In this document: piece by piece, positions 24,401 through 37,300 of the stretch
Position numbering within the stretch: the stretch's first letter is position 1
How the letters are laid out: each line of letters begins with the position of its first letter
From: Aptenodytes patagonicus
Taxonomy: Eukaryota; Chordata; Aves; Sphenisciformes; Spheniscidae
Direction of reading: 5' to 3'
Assembly (NCBI RefSeq): GCF_965638725.1
Contig: NC_134951.1
Span: forward strand, 31,193,746 to 31,257,745
DNA length: 64,000 nt
Position numbers and translations under genes: made by a program
The notes under the pieces: generated by a model
The model's input: the letters and a program-made list of their open reading frames with translations, nothing else
What the model was told of the DNA's origin: nothing
Database searches by the model: none

Positions 24401-27400
24401 TTAGTACAAAATATCTACAAATATAAACAAATTATCTTCACATATTTAAAAAAATATTAATAACACAAAAATAAAAATATTACCAAAACCCTACAAATTA
24501 TACAAATTATGTTATTATTTTTTCTAGGGGAAGAGTGGTGCCATTCTTAGATTATTAATATCGAAATCATTCAGATTACTGAGGGCAGCTGACATCGGGC
24601 TAGGGCAAATAGATAACATCAGCTTTATCTTCTCAGCAACAGAAAAGTGCCACAACAGAAGAAAGTACACATGTCCCAGATCAATCTATCATTATCTGCT
24701 TGTTCAAAGAAATACTTTCCCATGGTCCCTTATTAAATCACACCGCATCTAAAGCAAACAATTTCTCAGCTCTATAAAAGGTGACTGTATCAAACTGATG
24801 AAACAAAAAGAATGTGCTACATGTTGCCAGGGGACTTGACAATGACAGGAACAGGCTGACCTAACAAATGTAGTAATATTGGAAACTCTTCACTGAGAAA
24901 CATGACCACCAATGTAACGCAAGGCAGTAACAGCAGACACCAGCAGGTAGACTCCAGATACAAATCATGCACTGGAGAAGGAGACGTGTTCCCATCTGTC
25001 CTCCTCCAGTTTCTTCCTCCCACTCTGTCTCCAGCTGTGCCAGATGTGCTCCCTCCTGAAACGACCCTGCTGCAGCCACGCAGCTGCTGCACACCCTCCT
25101 CCTGCCCCGTGAGACAGGGTCTGGTCACGCCTGAGTCCCACACAGAGTCAGAGCGCACGTCCCTGCGCTCTGTGGCATGTTGTGGCACCTGTTACTGTCT
25201 CAGAGCAGTAAAGAAATAAAAACCCTTGCAAGTGTAGGAATTGCTATGCCAGTCAAGGCAGTGTTTCATCACACTAGAGCTGTCTTTGGTATCAGCTATC
25301 AACAGGAAAGGCAAGGCATTCTTTGCAAAATAATCTGCCTAAAGAGAATGGGCTTTGCAGTTCCTCACTAAAAAGGTGGTCTTGTGGTTAGGAGCAGAAG
25401 GGTTAATATCCAAATTTGTCTTAATTTCTTCTTCATCCTTAGAAATCTAACACAGGGTGCTCTGAAGATCTATGTGAATATTGACCCCCTTTATAAAAAC
25501 AGATACCTTGTGCTGATCATATCCACTGGCAATGCGTCACACAGGGTAATCACACACCTATACCCTTCTAAATCCTATGGAAATTCCTGACAGTACTAGT
25601 TTGAATATGTCTGCTCATCTTTACAGGATTCCGGTTTGTGTATTTAAGAACAGCCAGTCTACTTGGTTTGTACAGCATGTTACTTACTGTTCTCATGTTT
25701 GTCTTCAAACATTAATAGTCTCTATTTCTCAAACCTCATATCACAGCTTTTCCTATGCTAGACATCATTCTTATTGATAGTGTTTAAAGCCTCTCTTTTC
25801 TATTCCCATCTGATTTTTAACACGGTAAATAGAAATGAGTACTGGGTTACGTTTGAATAGTACTATTGATGTGAATAGCGATCAGAAGTATATTCAGTTG
25901 AAAACATTACATAATTTACATTTCTTTTTCACCCAAAAATAGTTTCACCAAAAATGTTTACTGATAGGTCAGTAAAGTATTTGATTTCTGCAGTAAAGTA
26001 CATAAAAAGGTGTTTCCTACCTCTTTTTTTTGCTCCCCTACAAGACCCCTAACAGGGGAATAAATATATAAGCATACCAGCAACTTATCAAAGCATGGGA
26101 GACAGTAAAAATATTTCCCTGATCTGTTTGATATTGATATTTTCAATGTTTTTTCCATCAGTTTCTTTGTCTCATGGTAGTCTGCTTTCTTTTTTAATCT
26201 TAGCTATGAAGCAGGCTTTTTCACTGATACAGCCATGGAGAAGCTCAGCTCTTTTTCATGAGTTTTATAGCTAATTTAGAGACCAATGAACAGCTTCAAT
26301 CATCCGTGAATTATTCTTTCCAAACTGTATGACAACAACATGACACAGCTTCTCAGAGGATCTACATCATCAAGAATCGAATACAAAATAAGATTTTATT
26401 TCTCAATAGATGAAAGATAAAATAAATCACCCATTTTTTTCTATCTTCCAGGGTGTTTTATAAAAATGGCTCTTCTGTATTGAATGAGAAAATTATCACA
26501 GTTTTATAGAAAAGTTAGAAAATATTCCACCTAGGCAAGAGGATTTGAAAACAAAATATGTAGGTGTCTGAAAAAAAATTAAGGTGAGTAATACCCACTG
26601 GAACTACCTAACTAATAATCCTAAATATGATGGATCTGGAGTGGCATGTCTTTCTTCAAACTCAAAGAGAAAATTTGGATTTAAGGAAGGAATCACTAAG
26701 TGAAGTTCCATGAACTGAGGGATGCACTATTGCAAACTAGATAGTCCTTTCTGCTCTAAAAATGTTTGACCTAATTAAAAAAAATCAAGTGAGAATGAGT
26801 GAGAGCGCCACGTTAAATGGGAAGTAAGGTTATTTAGGGAAGAAAAGATTTTGCACAGTATTGAAGGAAAGGACTAAACTCTTCTTGAATATGTTGTAGA
26901 AGGAGAGGCAGCTGGCAGAGAGATCAACCAGAGAATGCATTTCACGTACATTAGGTCTAAACTAATTGTTTTGGCAACATTTCACTATTACCAGAAAGAA
27001 AGTAAACATCTCCAATAGGTGGGAAGAATTACTGCCTGAATACACCTCTTTGTCTCATAGAGTCGCAGGATGACTAGCTTACTACAGGCACCAGAGTCAG
27101 ATGAGTTGGATCTCACCTGAAAGGGGACAAAATAGATCAGAAAGATAGGATGGAAGTGCTGTCTAAGCATTTTTGTTTTGAGGGGAAAAATGGAAAATCA
27201 TACAGAGTCACAGAATAGGAAGATTTCAGCTACTGGTATGGAAGATAAAGGACTTAAGAGTTTTGATTTTCTTTAAAGGAAAATAGTTGCTCTTAGAGCT
27301 TGTGAGGTGAAAAAAATAGCAAGTTTTATACAGCTCAGTTCAGAGGGAAAAGGAAAGAAATAGGCAGAAAATATGACGGTTTGTTCAACAGAAAATAAGG

Positions 27401-30400
27401 GCATTCAAGAAGGTTTAGAAAGGAGCTGCGCTATGTTCAACAATAGCCCTGCTATGTTCAAGTTGAATTCAAAATGTAGAAAAAGAAATATTAGAAAAAT
27501 TTTATTGAACTGCAGATAGGGCATGAGGAAGGAACATGAAGGCACAGCATGGCTTTGGTTTTTCACTGTAGGAGAGATGCAAGAACAGTGCAGATTATGT
27601 AAAATACAAAGTAGAGAAGAGTAGCAAATGAAAAACACAGTCCTAAGTAACCCCCAAAGTAAGACGTGGTTAATCTGCAGGAATGACTGCAGAGGCAATC
27701 AATATGAAGTACCCGGAGCAGGAACTTACGTACCTCTCCTGCATCCACTTATATCTCCTGATTGTCCACTTACAGCTCCCAAAGAGTCTCTGTTTCTACT
27801 TCCTCGCCACTGACTAGACTTACTGAGCAGAATCAGTGGGGACAGATGTGCTTCTTCCAGGTAAGCATAGAGGACTGTGAAACCACAGGGGGAGTTAAAA
27901 TTTTGTTAAAAGTGTGTGGGCAAACTTTTTAATTTCAATGGAGCAAAAAGCCTAGGCTATTTTTTTTGTTAGGTTTTTTTTACATACTTCTGTCCCTAAA
28001 TACCAGGTATTGTCCTTTGTAACTGCCTTATTACTAAAAATAAGAACTTTAAACAAGTTAAGAATTACAACATAAGGTTATTCATTGTAATGATGGTGTA
28101 GGACAATTGCTTGTAGGACTGATGAACTCCACTCTCAAGTATGAAAGATAACCTGTTAGTAGCTACTTGGTAAACTTTTATTTAAAATGACAACTTGGCA
28201 AAGAAACTTAGCGTTTGGGGTCAGCACCTACGTAACATTTCATGTAATTCTTGGAGTGTTCAAACCTTCTTTTTCTGGGCACTTGAAATTTCAACAGTCA
28301 CTAGGTAGCTACTTATGCCTGCAGCTACAGCCAAATCGTATTTTCTTTCTTCAGAAATTTCCTTCTCCCTCCTACAGTTCCTGATCCTGTCCTGGTCATA
28401 TTTTTATGGCCCCACTTGATGTATGCTCAAGAAGATAAGCCCTGTTGAGAGGACCTGCTCCTGGAGCTGCTCAGGTTTCTGGGGCCCCAGCTCTGCAGTC
28501 TGCACTCAAGAAGATTTGAACAAACTTTTTTGTCCCCAGCTACAGACCAAGATGTACAAAGGGAATTTGAAGCCTCAGGTGACAGCCTGATTCCAGTGTG
28601 TTGCCCACCTACAGCTACCTGGAGGTGCTGTTGTACCATAAGGTCCAGAAGAGAGATTTCTCCTAAGCCTGTGTGGTGGCACCAGGCTCTGCAGGTCCTT
28701 CTGACCATATGCAGTGTGGGTGGCTGCTGAAACGACCTGAAGTCACTGACTCTGTGACAAAGAGAACCCCAACAGTGTGGTGTATCATGATCCTCAGGAA
28801 CTTCACATTGCTCAAAGTTATTTTCTTTGGCTTCCTCTCTGACTACCATAGTATAAATACTCTGATTTAGTAGCATGCAGAGCAGCATGTGATAAGATCT
28901 GAGTTCAGAGAGGTCAACATACACTTACGTTATATGCTATATATACTATACATATAGTACATGTATGCATTTGTGTATGTGTATGTACATACTATGAAGT
29001 GTTATATAATGTTATATACATGAAATTTCATCAGAATTTTTACTGTTTGGAAGCCTCTCTCTTGGTCTCCCAAGAATGCAGGCACTGAACATCTTAAGAA
29101 GCACCTGATTGTTAATGACTACATACCAGTTTTCAGAAATGCACATCATTATCATATATAGATACTTTCATTATCATATATAGATACTTATGCAAATAAA
29201 TTTTATAAATTCATGTTAGTGCAGTCAGTATATTTGCCTAATTAGCTACATGTGTTAGTTTCTATCTTTCCATGGTGATGAATTAAATTAAAAGAGCTTT
29301 GGCTTTAGTTTCAGCTCCAGTTTCTCTGACACTGTCCAAGTAATATTTTTCATATTGACTAAAATATCTTGCATGTCTGTCTCTTTTCTATTTTTTTTTT
29401 CCCATGTCCAAGCACTTCTTTTACAAAAGAGCTGACAAGCAATGGACAAAATGCACATGCAGTAATATTTCCACAATTTCCAATCAGAATTTTGGAAAAA
29501 AATATATGGATTTATTATTTTAGAGAGATGTTAGCCACGTAACTAATATGACAGTATTTCAATCCTCTGCATTACACTGAATCACTACAGCTCAGCTACA
29601 GGTCTTAGCCTTCCTACTGCTGACCTCTAGAGATCGTCCCTTAACTGTGTACTTTTAGAACAATAAGGTACATTCCTTCTTTGGCCATGGCATCCAAACG
29701 TGCGTAGTGGTCAACATAGCAACTAAGTAAATACAGTGGGCACTGTTTATGTAATAATCATGTATGTATGTATAGTCATATAATTTCAATGCTCTCCTAC
29801 CTTGTGTTCCATATTAAAGAAACAAAGAGAGCAAGAGAACAATTTACTTCTTTATGTGTATTTTTTAAATCAAAAGTTTGGAAAAATTTTGGATCAAGAT
29901 TTCTGATTTGAGCAAGTTCAAATATTTGAAAACTTGCAAAATACAAGAGGTTGTATTTCAGATCTACTCAGTGTCAAGATATGTTTAGATCCAAGTCTTC
30001 TGTTCAGGCACTTTCATAACTAAAATATTTAAGATAATATTTTAGTCATAAAAATAAAATATTTAGGATTTTATCTTATCTATCTTAAATTATCTCTGAC
30101 AGCAATTAAATACTCATTAAGTATTTAGTGCAAAGGCTCATTAAAGTGCAGAATGTTGTCTAAAACTTCCTTCTCTTCAGTTAAGTTACTGAATGTATTC
30201 AATGAAAATTAAATTTCAAACACATACATTTCTAATTAAGTAGAAACTATTTCTGTGCATTCCATTTACTAGTGGAAACACATATTGAACGCTACAGTTT
30301 GTTTGGTCAAAGCCAAATGGAATCCAAACCTCATGAGATACCAAAACTTTTGGGTTTGGATATGTTTCTGATGAGACAAAACAGTTTCCCCCCACTTCCC

Positions 30401-33118
30401 TTCATAGTTAATTCTCATCTATAGTTCTTTTACAGTCATTGTTATTGCCAGTGATACAGAATAGGATTAACCCTAGGTAGCTTTAGGTATTTTAGAGTTA
30501 GGCAAATAATCCAAACTAATCGCCATGGGACTTCTTCCCCATTGAGTGGAAAGAGATGCCCACCTCCAGAGGTCAATTTCTCATCAACCCCTAATACCTC
30601 TTTGAAGACAAAATGCCTGTCTTTCTCTACTGACTAGGTAATAAGCTTGGATTAGCCACTTCACTTTAAGTGGCTAAAAACATGTTGAAACCTCCCTGTG
30701 GAATCTACAATTAATCTCATCACTTCCCTGTACCTTGTAAATGGTGTTATGACAAAGAATAGTTATTCCTATATTTTAAAATGTATTTGTTGGTTTTGCA
30801 GACAATGAGAAAACAATAGTAATCTAAATTTGACAATGCATTTTGCTAGCCTTTCAGCTAGCAAAAACAATGTAATCTGGAAGGGGAACGGCATCAAGTG
30901 TAGGCTAAGAAATAATCCTCTAATCTCAGTATTCTAAAAGACATGAATAGAGAGTGGTTTGAGCATGAAATATCTTTTCAAAGCTTTATATTCCTCATGC
31001 AGTGCCCTGAGTTAGCACTGATAATGTTCATGGATACCTTGTTCAGACTTGTTTAAACTGGGTAACACAATATGTCTACTGAGAAATCCTGCTCTAGCTA
31101 ATACCATTTGATATATTCAAATTGTCTGTTTTCAGAGTATGTATAGCAATATTTCTACCCATCTGAAAGGAGACTTTAAAAAAAGCAGGATAACTTAATA
31201 TTGTTGTACAAATTTAATTGCTACCATTGTATTTTATTATGTAGTTAATGATCGACAAGGTATTTTATCAATGAAGATATAAGATTCATATTTCTTGTAT
31301 CAGTGAGATAAGTCAGAGGGTAAGATATCTATCCTGAAAAGCTGATAATATGATCTCAGCCTCATGCTCCCGGAAATTTATTAATCTGATATCTATTCAA
31401 CCGGCAAATTGTTGTTTGGTGCTTCTTGGAATAGACACAAAACAATGAACTGCTCAAGCCCATTACATTATCATAGCTAATAGTAGCTTTCAGTTTGCTG
31501 ATCCAGCTAGCCCAGAAGTATAGCCTTTACAGTTTCAGAGAAACCACAGCCTATTAGTAGCAATTAATTGGCTCTATAAACACTTCCAAAATGGACTTAT
31601 TGAACAGCATGAAGATAAGTAGAAGTTCTCTGCCTCATTTGCTTTTATTCCCCTATAGTTTATATTAGATGCTTTTGCATTCTAGTCCTCTCACAGAACG
31701 GATAATTGAAAACATGATCCCTACATGGGAGCAATTTCCACTGCTGGAAATGTTAACAAAAAGGAAATTTTAAGCCCAGATGCCATCAGAGCTTTGCAGT
31801 GTCTAGCAGACCTTTGGGAAATGTTGCCTAAGCTCAGTTTAAATGAGGAAATATTTCAGTTTTAGTGAAAAAGACATGACCACTTGTGTGTGGCAGTTTT
31901 TGGCAGGCAGCTGGGCTTCATAAATGCCTTACTTAAAAAAAAAAAAAAAAGCAGTGTAAGTGTAGAGTACAACTTCTGATCTGTCCCAATCACACAGAAA
32001 CCACAGGTGTCAATTCTCTCGTGCGCTAGCTCTGACTAAAGTTTGCAGCTTAACAAAATCCCACAAAACAACAGTAGCATTTTCTTTAACAGGACAGCAG
32101 GTGATGTTTAAATATCCTTACCGGTGTGGCCTGCGGACGATTCAAACTGAATTTCGTGAGCCGTGCTTTCCGCATATGTAGAAGCTGCCGGTAGTCTCAG
32201 AATAATTTGATCCACGTCGCTTCCTGCTGGTTGCTGCTGATCAGACCCAGCAGAGCTGAGGACCATGAGAGGTTTGCTCTGCTGTCCCACTCCCTCCTTG
32301 TGGAAGCTGTGGTGCTTTCGATTCTCCTCTCCAAAATGGGGACTAAAAGTCTCAAAGGGTCGGCCCTGCTTGTCAGCTGTTTTCTCCTGGGGCTTTGAAT
32401 TTTTCTGAGAAAAAGTGCCACCTGCCTTGCCACTGTAATTGGGGCCATAATCGGGCAGAGGACCTTCACTCAACAGGTTTTTCAACTCTTGCAAACTTCG
32501 TTTAGAAATGTCAGGTGGCCCTGTGATGAACTCCGCAGTACCGCTTCCTTGTGTGGTTACAGTACTGCCCAGGGAGCCCGTCTTTGTCACGTGAAACTTG
32601 ACATCTCTTTCTTCTATCTCACCCTGTTCTTCTTGCTTACTCTCTGCCTTCTCACTGCCATCTCCCCTGCGCGCTGCCTCTGTGGACCCAGCTTTCCCTG
32701 CGTTCCGCACAGGTTGCACACCCATAGGCAGCTCCATTTTAGCTGGTGCATCTATTTCCTTGTGCTTTTTTCCTATTATCCTTTTCCCAGTGTCAGTATT
32801 TTCCTGGATTTCTCGTGTTTCTCCAGACATGTCTTCTTTCACATTGCGGCCAGTATGGGAACTGTCACGACCTCCTCTGTCCTTTTGTACTGGAGGAAAT
32901 CTAGTTGGGTTTCGAAGAGGTTGGTCTGATGGTGGTTCTGAGCAACGAGTGGTTGCTTGAAAGGGACAAGGATCTGGGATTTTTGAGGTGTGGGACAGCT
33001 CCATCTTCTCATTTTCTAAAGGAGGAACATGCTTTGTAGGACCTTTGACTCCCTTTTTCTTTCTGAAACCACATATATTGTTGCCATCAACTTCATCATT
33101 GTCACTTTCAGATGTGTT
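17213..33118 (-). CDS. LGSN: Lengsin (glutamine synthetase-like lens protein), spliced gene
   Basis: Three exons join without a frame break: 33118-32122, 20845-20667 and 18412-17213. Donor/acceptor pairs are G|GTAAGG to TTATAG|CG (phase 1) and CAC|GTAAGT to TTTAG|GAG (phase 0). The joined frame gives about 791 codons plus stop. The last 458 codons are a class I glutamine-synthetase fold closely resembling vertebrate lengsin as I remember it (e.g. [28 protein letters not shown]). Lengsin is a lens-fibre protein regarded as having lost synthetase activity and taken a structural role, possibly with the cytoskeleton. The first exon here encodes a long, polar, probably disordered N-terminal region. 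No other host gene was recognised nearby. The initiator is uncertain: the first in-frame ATG in the long exon is at 33004, but an upstream start exon probably exists. The reading frame is intact, so I see no sign of a pseudogene. Confidence 0.93.
18413..20666 (-). other. LGSN last intron
   Basis: AT-rich intron of 2.25 kb. It contains a short AAAT repeat (about 19407-19423) and a GT/CA microsatellite (about 19666-19692). No other coding signal was seen. Confidence 0.85.
20667..20845 (-). CDS. LGSN: LGSN internal exon: start of glutamine-synthetase N-terminal domain
   Basis: This 179-nt exon has acceptor CTTCACTTATAG|CG and donor CAC|GTAAGT. It enters in phase 1 and leaves in phase 0. It encodes a bridging alanine codon split with the previous exon, then 59 codons from SSREPDV to SRFFH. 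It includes [19 protein letters not shown] and DLHGVSRSK, the strongly conserved lengsin entry into the beta-grasp domain. An ATG lies inside the exon (MARENVQ), but the open frame upstream, the good acceptor and the phase match to the 997-nt exon show it is internal, not a start. The next exon follows after a 2.25-kb intron. Confidence 0.93.
28427..28924 (-). other. Unassigned GC-richer block with 165 open codons, in LGSN intron
   Basis: An open frame of 165 codons, opposite an AT-rich intronic background. The translation is rich in C, H, S and Q and shows no domain or motif I know. It lies inside the large LGSN intron on the same strand. It may be a fragment of a mobile element or a chance frame in a GC-richer patch. 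A TATAAATA lies at about 28,852 on the plus strand. No splice sites that would join it to LGSN were convincing. Confidence 0.2.
29147..29190. repeat. 22-bp tandem duplication
   Basis: CATTATCATATATAGATACT followed by TT in unit 1 (29147-29168) and TA in unit 2 (29169-29190). The copies differ only at the last base. Confidence 0.9.
32122..33118 (-). CDS. LGSN: LGSN long N-terminal exon: disordered extension
   Basis: This 997-nt exon (332 codons plus one base) lies between acceptor GATTACAG|AAC and donor ACCG|GTAAGG. It starts in phase 0 as [14 protein letters not shown] and ends AGHT plus one base, which joins the next exon exactly. Composition is rich in K, E, S, G, P and T with few large hydrophobics, so most of it is probably disordered. 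A basic patch ([14 protein letters not shown]) near the start resembles the RRTRKK patch of mammalian lengsin. A likely amphipathic helix ([13 protein letters not shown]) lies around residue 210. An in-frame TGA sits just upstream in the intron. The first in-frame ATG is at 33004. That could be a real start if transcription begins nearby, but the 38 good coding residues before it argue for an upstream start exon. GC content and open-frame length stand out sharply from the flanks. Confidence 0.85.
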
Positions 33119-34251
33119 CTGTAATCAGCAATAAAATATACAACCAAATAACATGCATGAATGAAACAGAACATGGCAATGGAGTACTACCACCAGCTGC
33201 ATTTACCTTGTAGCACTTCGATTACTTCTCGTCGATGGAGGTCTCTGTAGACACTTACTGACCCTCAAACTCTGCTATTTGGATTAAAAAATTTCTCACA
33301 GAATTCTTTTTCTTATGTTTTAGAACAAAATTTGTGAAAATGCCTTCATAATATAGTTTTTAGGCAGATTTAGTAGATTAAAATATAAGACATGGTACAC
33401 TGTGTGACACCATTTGTCAAACATGTGCCCTTCAAATGTGAAAAAATTGTATTTTAATAATTACATTTAAGTATATTCTTGCTCATATTAAAAGCATTTG
33501 TATTTATAAAGGAAATCTATTGCCCTGAAACACAGAACACTGGCAATCCTTATAAGTATGGGGAGTGAAACCTGAAAATAAACAGCTTTTAAATGAATTT
33601 CAGGATCTAATTTGGCCAAATAACTGAACTTCCAGGGCAGTGGACAAAAGGACAAACCCATATTTGGCTGTGTAAACAGGAAAGAACCATAAGATGATGT
33701 TTACCTTTACATATGGCATTGATATGATTTATATTCTAGTTCTGGGAGCAGATTTTAAAATGAATGTAAACATGTGGAGAAGGTGCAAAAAAAGCTACAA
33801 AAATTAATCTGCTTGCATTATCCCAAAGAATATCAAGAAGTGTCTGGATCATCATCCCTCCCAAGTATCCTGATCCTACCACAATTGTGATTAATCCGAT
33901 GGTGACAGGGAGAAGGACAGGTAATCAAAACCAGATACATTCAAATTAAAGACTAGCAGAGATTTTAATATTGTGGGTGATTAGTTATTTCACAAACTAT
34001 CAAGGTAGGGATTGAATTCTCCATCTCACAATGTCTTAAAAAAGACTCCATAACACGGTTTAACCAAAATATAAATCACACCATAGCTGATCACAAATTG
34101 TTATATTGCTTATGAATACCTTACTCAAGCATGTATTTAAGACTTAGTAGCTTAACCAACAGTCCTTGGTTTGCTTGGGTTAGGCTGGAATTAACACCTG
34201 TAAAAACACTGGGAAATCAAGAGACATCCTCTGAATGAGACCATTCTTTAC
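33119..34251 (-). other. LGSN upstream intron or 5' flank
   Basis: AT-rich, with no open frame of note. It is an intron if the 63-nt candidate exon is real; otherwise it is 5' flank. A weak donor-like site (AAAG|GTAAAC, about 33,705) follows a five-codon ATG frame and was not accepted as a start exon. Confidence 0.5.
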
Positions 34252-34314
34252 CTTTTCCACAAAGGAATAATATGCACTGTCTCCAATTTCTGAATTTCCA
34301 GAAGAAGTAGGGAT
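34252..34314 (-). CDS. LGSN: Candidate upstream coding exon of LGSN (63 nt)
   Basis: On the minus strand a pyrimidine-rich acceptor (CTTTGCTTTTGTGCAG) is followed by 21 open codons (IPTSSGNSEIGDSAYYSFVEK) and donor AAAAG|GTAAAG. It would enter and leave in phase 0, as needed to join the 997-nt exon 1.1 kb downstream. The residue mix (S, G, E, D, Y) fits a lengsin N-terminal extension. I do not recognise a matching sequence in other lengsins, and it has no start codon. It remains a structural prediction from splice signals and phase. Confidence 0.45.
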
Positions 34315-37300
34315 CTGCACAAAAGCAAAGTGAATGCCAGTCTGGATAAGGCAAAAGAGATTCCTGTTGGCAGACAAAAGCACGTAGAAGAAAAGGCAGC
34401 AGCGTCTGATGTGTGTATGGAAGGAAACAGTTATGTGGCCTCCATTAACGTCATTAACACCTCTCTCTTTCTTTATTATTCCTCCCTATTCTCTCATTAT
34501 GCTATTTTCCAGCATTATCTAGTCAAAAAGGCTTATGACTTCTCTCTGACACAGAGCTCACAGAAATATTTCCTTCCTCTCTCCCCCTTGCTCTAAATTT
34601 CTGCGATGTGCTGTACCTACAGCTACTTTGGGAGCTCGCCGGGGCATTGCTGTTAGCGCGGAAGGCAGCTGGCTGCCAGCTCTATAGGGAGGACAAGCCA
34701 CTCTGTGCCTGTAACTCCCAGGCACATATCGTGACAGTAACATGCTTGTGATGCTCACTTGCACTCAAACACAGTTACTAGCTCATTCACAACAGAAATC
34801 CTTGCTTAACTCAGTCTTAGCACTCAGTTTTTAATGAATCCATATCTTCATTAAAAGGCTTTGGTTTATTCCCATAATACACCCTATAATACCCCATAAA
34901 AAAATTCTGGGTGTATTGCTGATACCTCTACACATTCACCCATGCAGAATAGGCCTAATTCCTATAGCTCTGCATCATTACGCAATATAAATGTAATGAA
35001 GGAACATTTCTGAATAACGAAGCAGGAAAAAACAATTTATAATGGAGAATTATAATGGAGAATTTTAACATCTCCATTAGTAATACAAGAAAGTGAATGA
35101 AGCTGGGGGAGAAACAGTAGGGGTAAAGGAACCAGTGTTTGCCAAATGGAAAAACCCAAGTAATTCTGAAATGAAAGAGGCATGAAGTTAAATTTCTCGA
35201 TGTATAAAATTATTTTCTGAGAGAAAAGAGAGAAGAGTTCCAGCTATGAAAGCTATAGTCATAAAAAGATTGTATTTTTAAATGAACTTATGAAAAATAT
35301 TTACTTAAATATCTTTTGTTGCAGAGGTTGCCATCATTAAAATATCCTGATTTCCACTTTATGAAGTTTTCAGGATTCTTTTGTTTCCTTTGAATAACTT
35401 GAAGCCAATGACATAATCATAACACCATCTGCATTTCTGCTTTATAATGTATTCCCACACTCTGTGCTCAAAGATAACCATTGCACATTTTAATGTTAGA
35501 CTAAATTCTTGCCTGTTGTCCCTGCTGTAGATCTCTGAAAAATGTTCAGCATAATGACTGAAGGAAAGATGAGCACATCCTTTTGTATAACATCTGTATA
35601 CTGAAATCAGATAAAGAGTAGTTCTTGTATCAAAAGCAAAACATCAGAAAACTGCCTGTTCCTATAATTAGCCATTCTAAATGGTTTCATGAACACAAGG
35701 TACCATCCCCACATTATAATCCTTACCAAAACAAATTCCTTCTGAATAGACATGAGCAGGATAAGGACTGACCACTTGTAAATTTGTTAATGGAAACATT
35801 CGTTTGCAATAGAACTCTAATAATGAATGTGGCTATAGTACTCTGCAAAGGGTTTATTTTCCATAAAGAAATTGAGACTATGGTACTGCATTTTGATCAT
35901 AGACCTGAAAGAGGTACTGCACCCATTGCTCTTAACCAAAAACAGTGATTATTTTTACCTTCAAATAAAAAAAAAAATCTCTTACAAGAGAGCAACCTAT
36001 GCATTACTTAAGATCCTCAGCACAAGGCACACTGTGACTTTGTGCATGAGAATGACTCTTCATTTCTAAATAAACTCAGACATTTATGGACTTTCATTTA
36101 GAAATCATTCACAGTATTTTCTGCAGTGAATTAAACAGTGCTGGATTTGTTGCAAGGTACAAATACAGCATCCCTTCATATTAAAGACAGTCATATGCAT
36201 GAGTTATGACGCAGCCTTACTGTCTATTAGTTCATGTGGTGTCTACCATCAGAAAAGGCCTAGTACTTGGGCACAGAGGGGAGAGCACCCACGAAATAGG
36301 ACTTAAGAATTCTCTCTTTAACTTTCAATTTCTAGCAAGTTTTGTTTACAAAAGACAGGGATGATTAAGTAAAATAGCAGCTTGAAAGAGTTACAGTGCA
36401 AGTGAGCTGGATACAGATCATGACTAAATTTCATGGAATCATATGTCCTGCTGTGCCAAAAGGAAAGCAAAACAGTCATGGCATTAATATGGCAAAAGAT
36501 CTGATTATTTTTTATTTCATTGCTGAATGCTTCTACATTTTTGTTGCTGCGTGGCAACATTAACAGGAGATACTAAAGCTACTTGAAAGTTCTTTTAGCC
36601 AACATTTGTTTCAGCATCATTCAATTTTTGTTTGCTTGTTTTCAAATATTTACTGGCACCCTAAGTCAGAGGTCTTGAAAGTTTTGAGATCTGCTTCTCT
36701 TTCTTAGCAAGTGAACACTTGGGCGGTGAGTCAAATATTCTTGCCAGAAAGATCAGGTCCAAAATATAAACAGTGTGGGCTACATTATGCCACAAATCTG
36801 AGATTTAGATTTTCTTTCTAGAAGATGTATCGGATGTTAACTATCACTGATAGGTATTGGTACTCCTCCAAGTTCTGATTTCCATCAGGACTTCTTGCCC
36901 CAGTGCTGCAACACGTGCTGGTACACCGATCCCCTCTGCACTGGGTGTTTGCACCTGGTAAGGTTTCAGTAGAGGCAGACCAGCATAAGTCCTACAACAG
37001 GCAGGAAGAGTAGGGGTGGATCAGACTTCATTTCCCACTGTGGATAACCTCAACTCAAACGAATAACAGCTTTGCTTGTCTTCACTAGATACCTACTGTA
37101 GCACCCCAGGTACACAAGAGTCTGACGGCTGTGACTAGCAACAGAGCATAAGGGCTACATTTATGCATTACAGCAGCATGTTAGGGCACCACACAGGTAG
37201 GAAGAGGAGACAATAGAGGACAGTATCAGCAAGCAAATATTTCAGCACAGTGCAGAGGAAATTGCTTGCTCTACTTAACCCAATTACATGCAACTTCTGG

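Larger units (their letters stand above)
20846..32121 (-). other. LGSN large intron
   Basis: An 11.3-kb intron, mostly AT-rich. Notable contents are a GC-richer block at about 24,900-25,200, a GC-richer block with a 165-codon open frame at 28427-28924 (not recognised), a TA-rich simple region near 28,925-29,025, a 22-bp tandem duplication at 29147-29190, and a poly-A run near 31,936. No further LGSN exon was found. Confidence 0.8.

Noticed and set aside
32197..32960. Other long open frames overlapping the LGSN long exon
   Set aside because: Shadow frames of the GC-rich coding exon. The phase-matched minus-strand frame is the one that joins the conserved exons.
33690..33720. Five-codon ATG start exon (MPYVK) ending in AAAG|GTAAAC
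   Set aside because: The phase would fit, but it is too short and the signals are too weak to separate from chance.
34558..34764. Start exon for LGSN in the GC-rich patch (ATG then CCCCGGCGA)
   Set aside because: The only donor after it (TAG|GTACAG) is weak and in phase 1, which does not match the next candidate exon.
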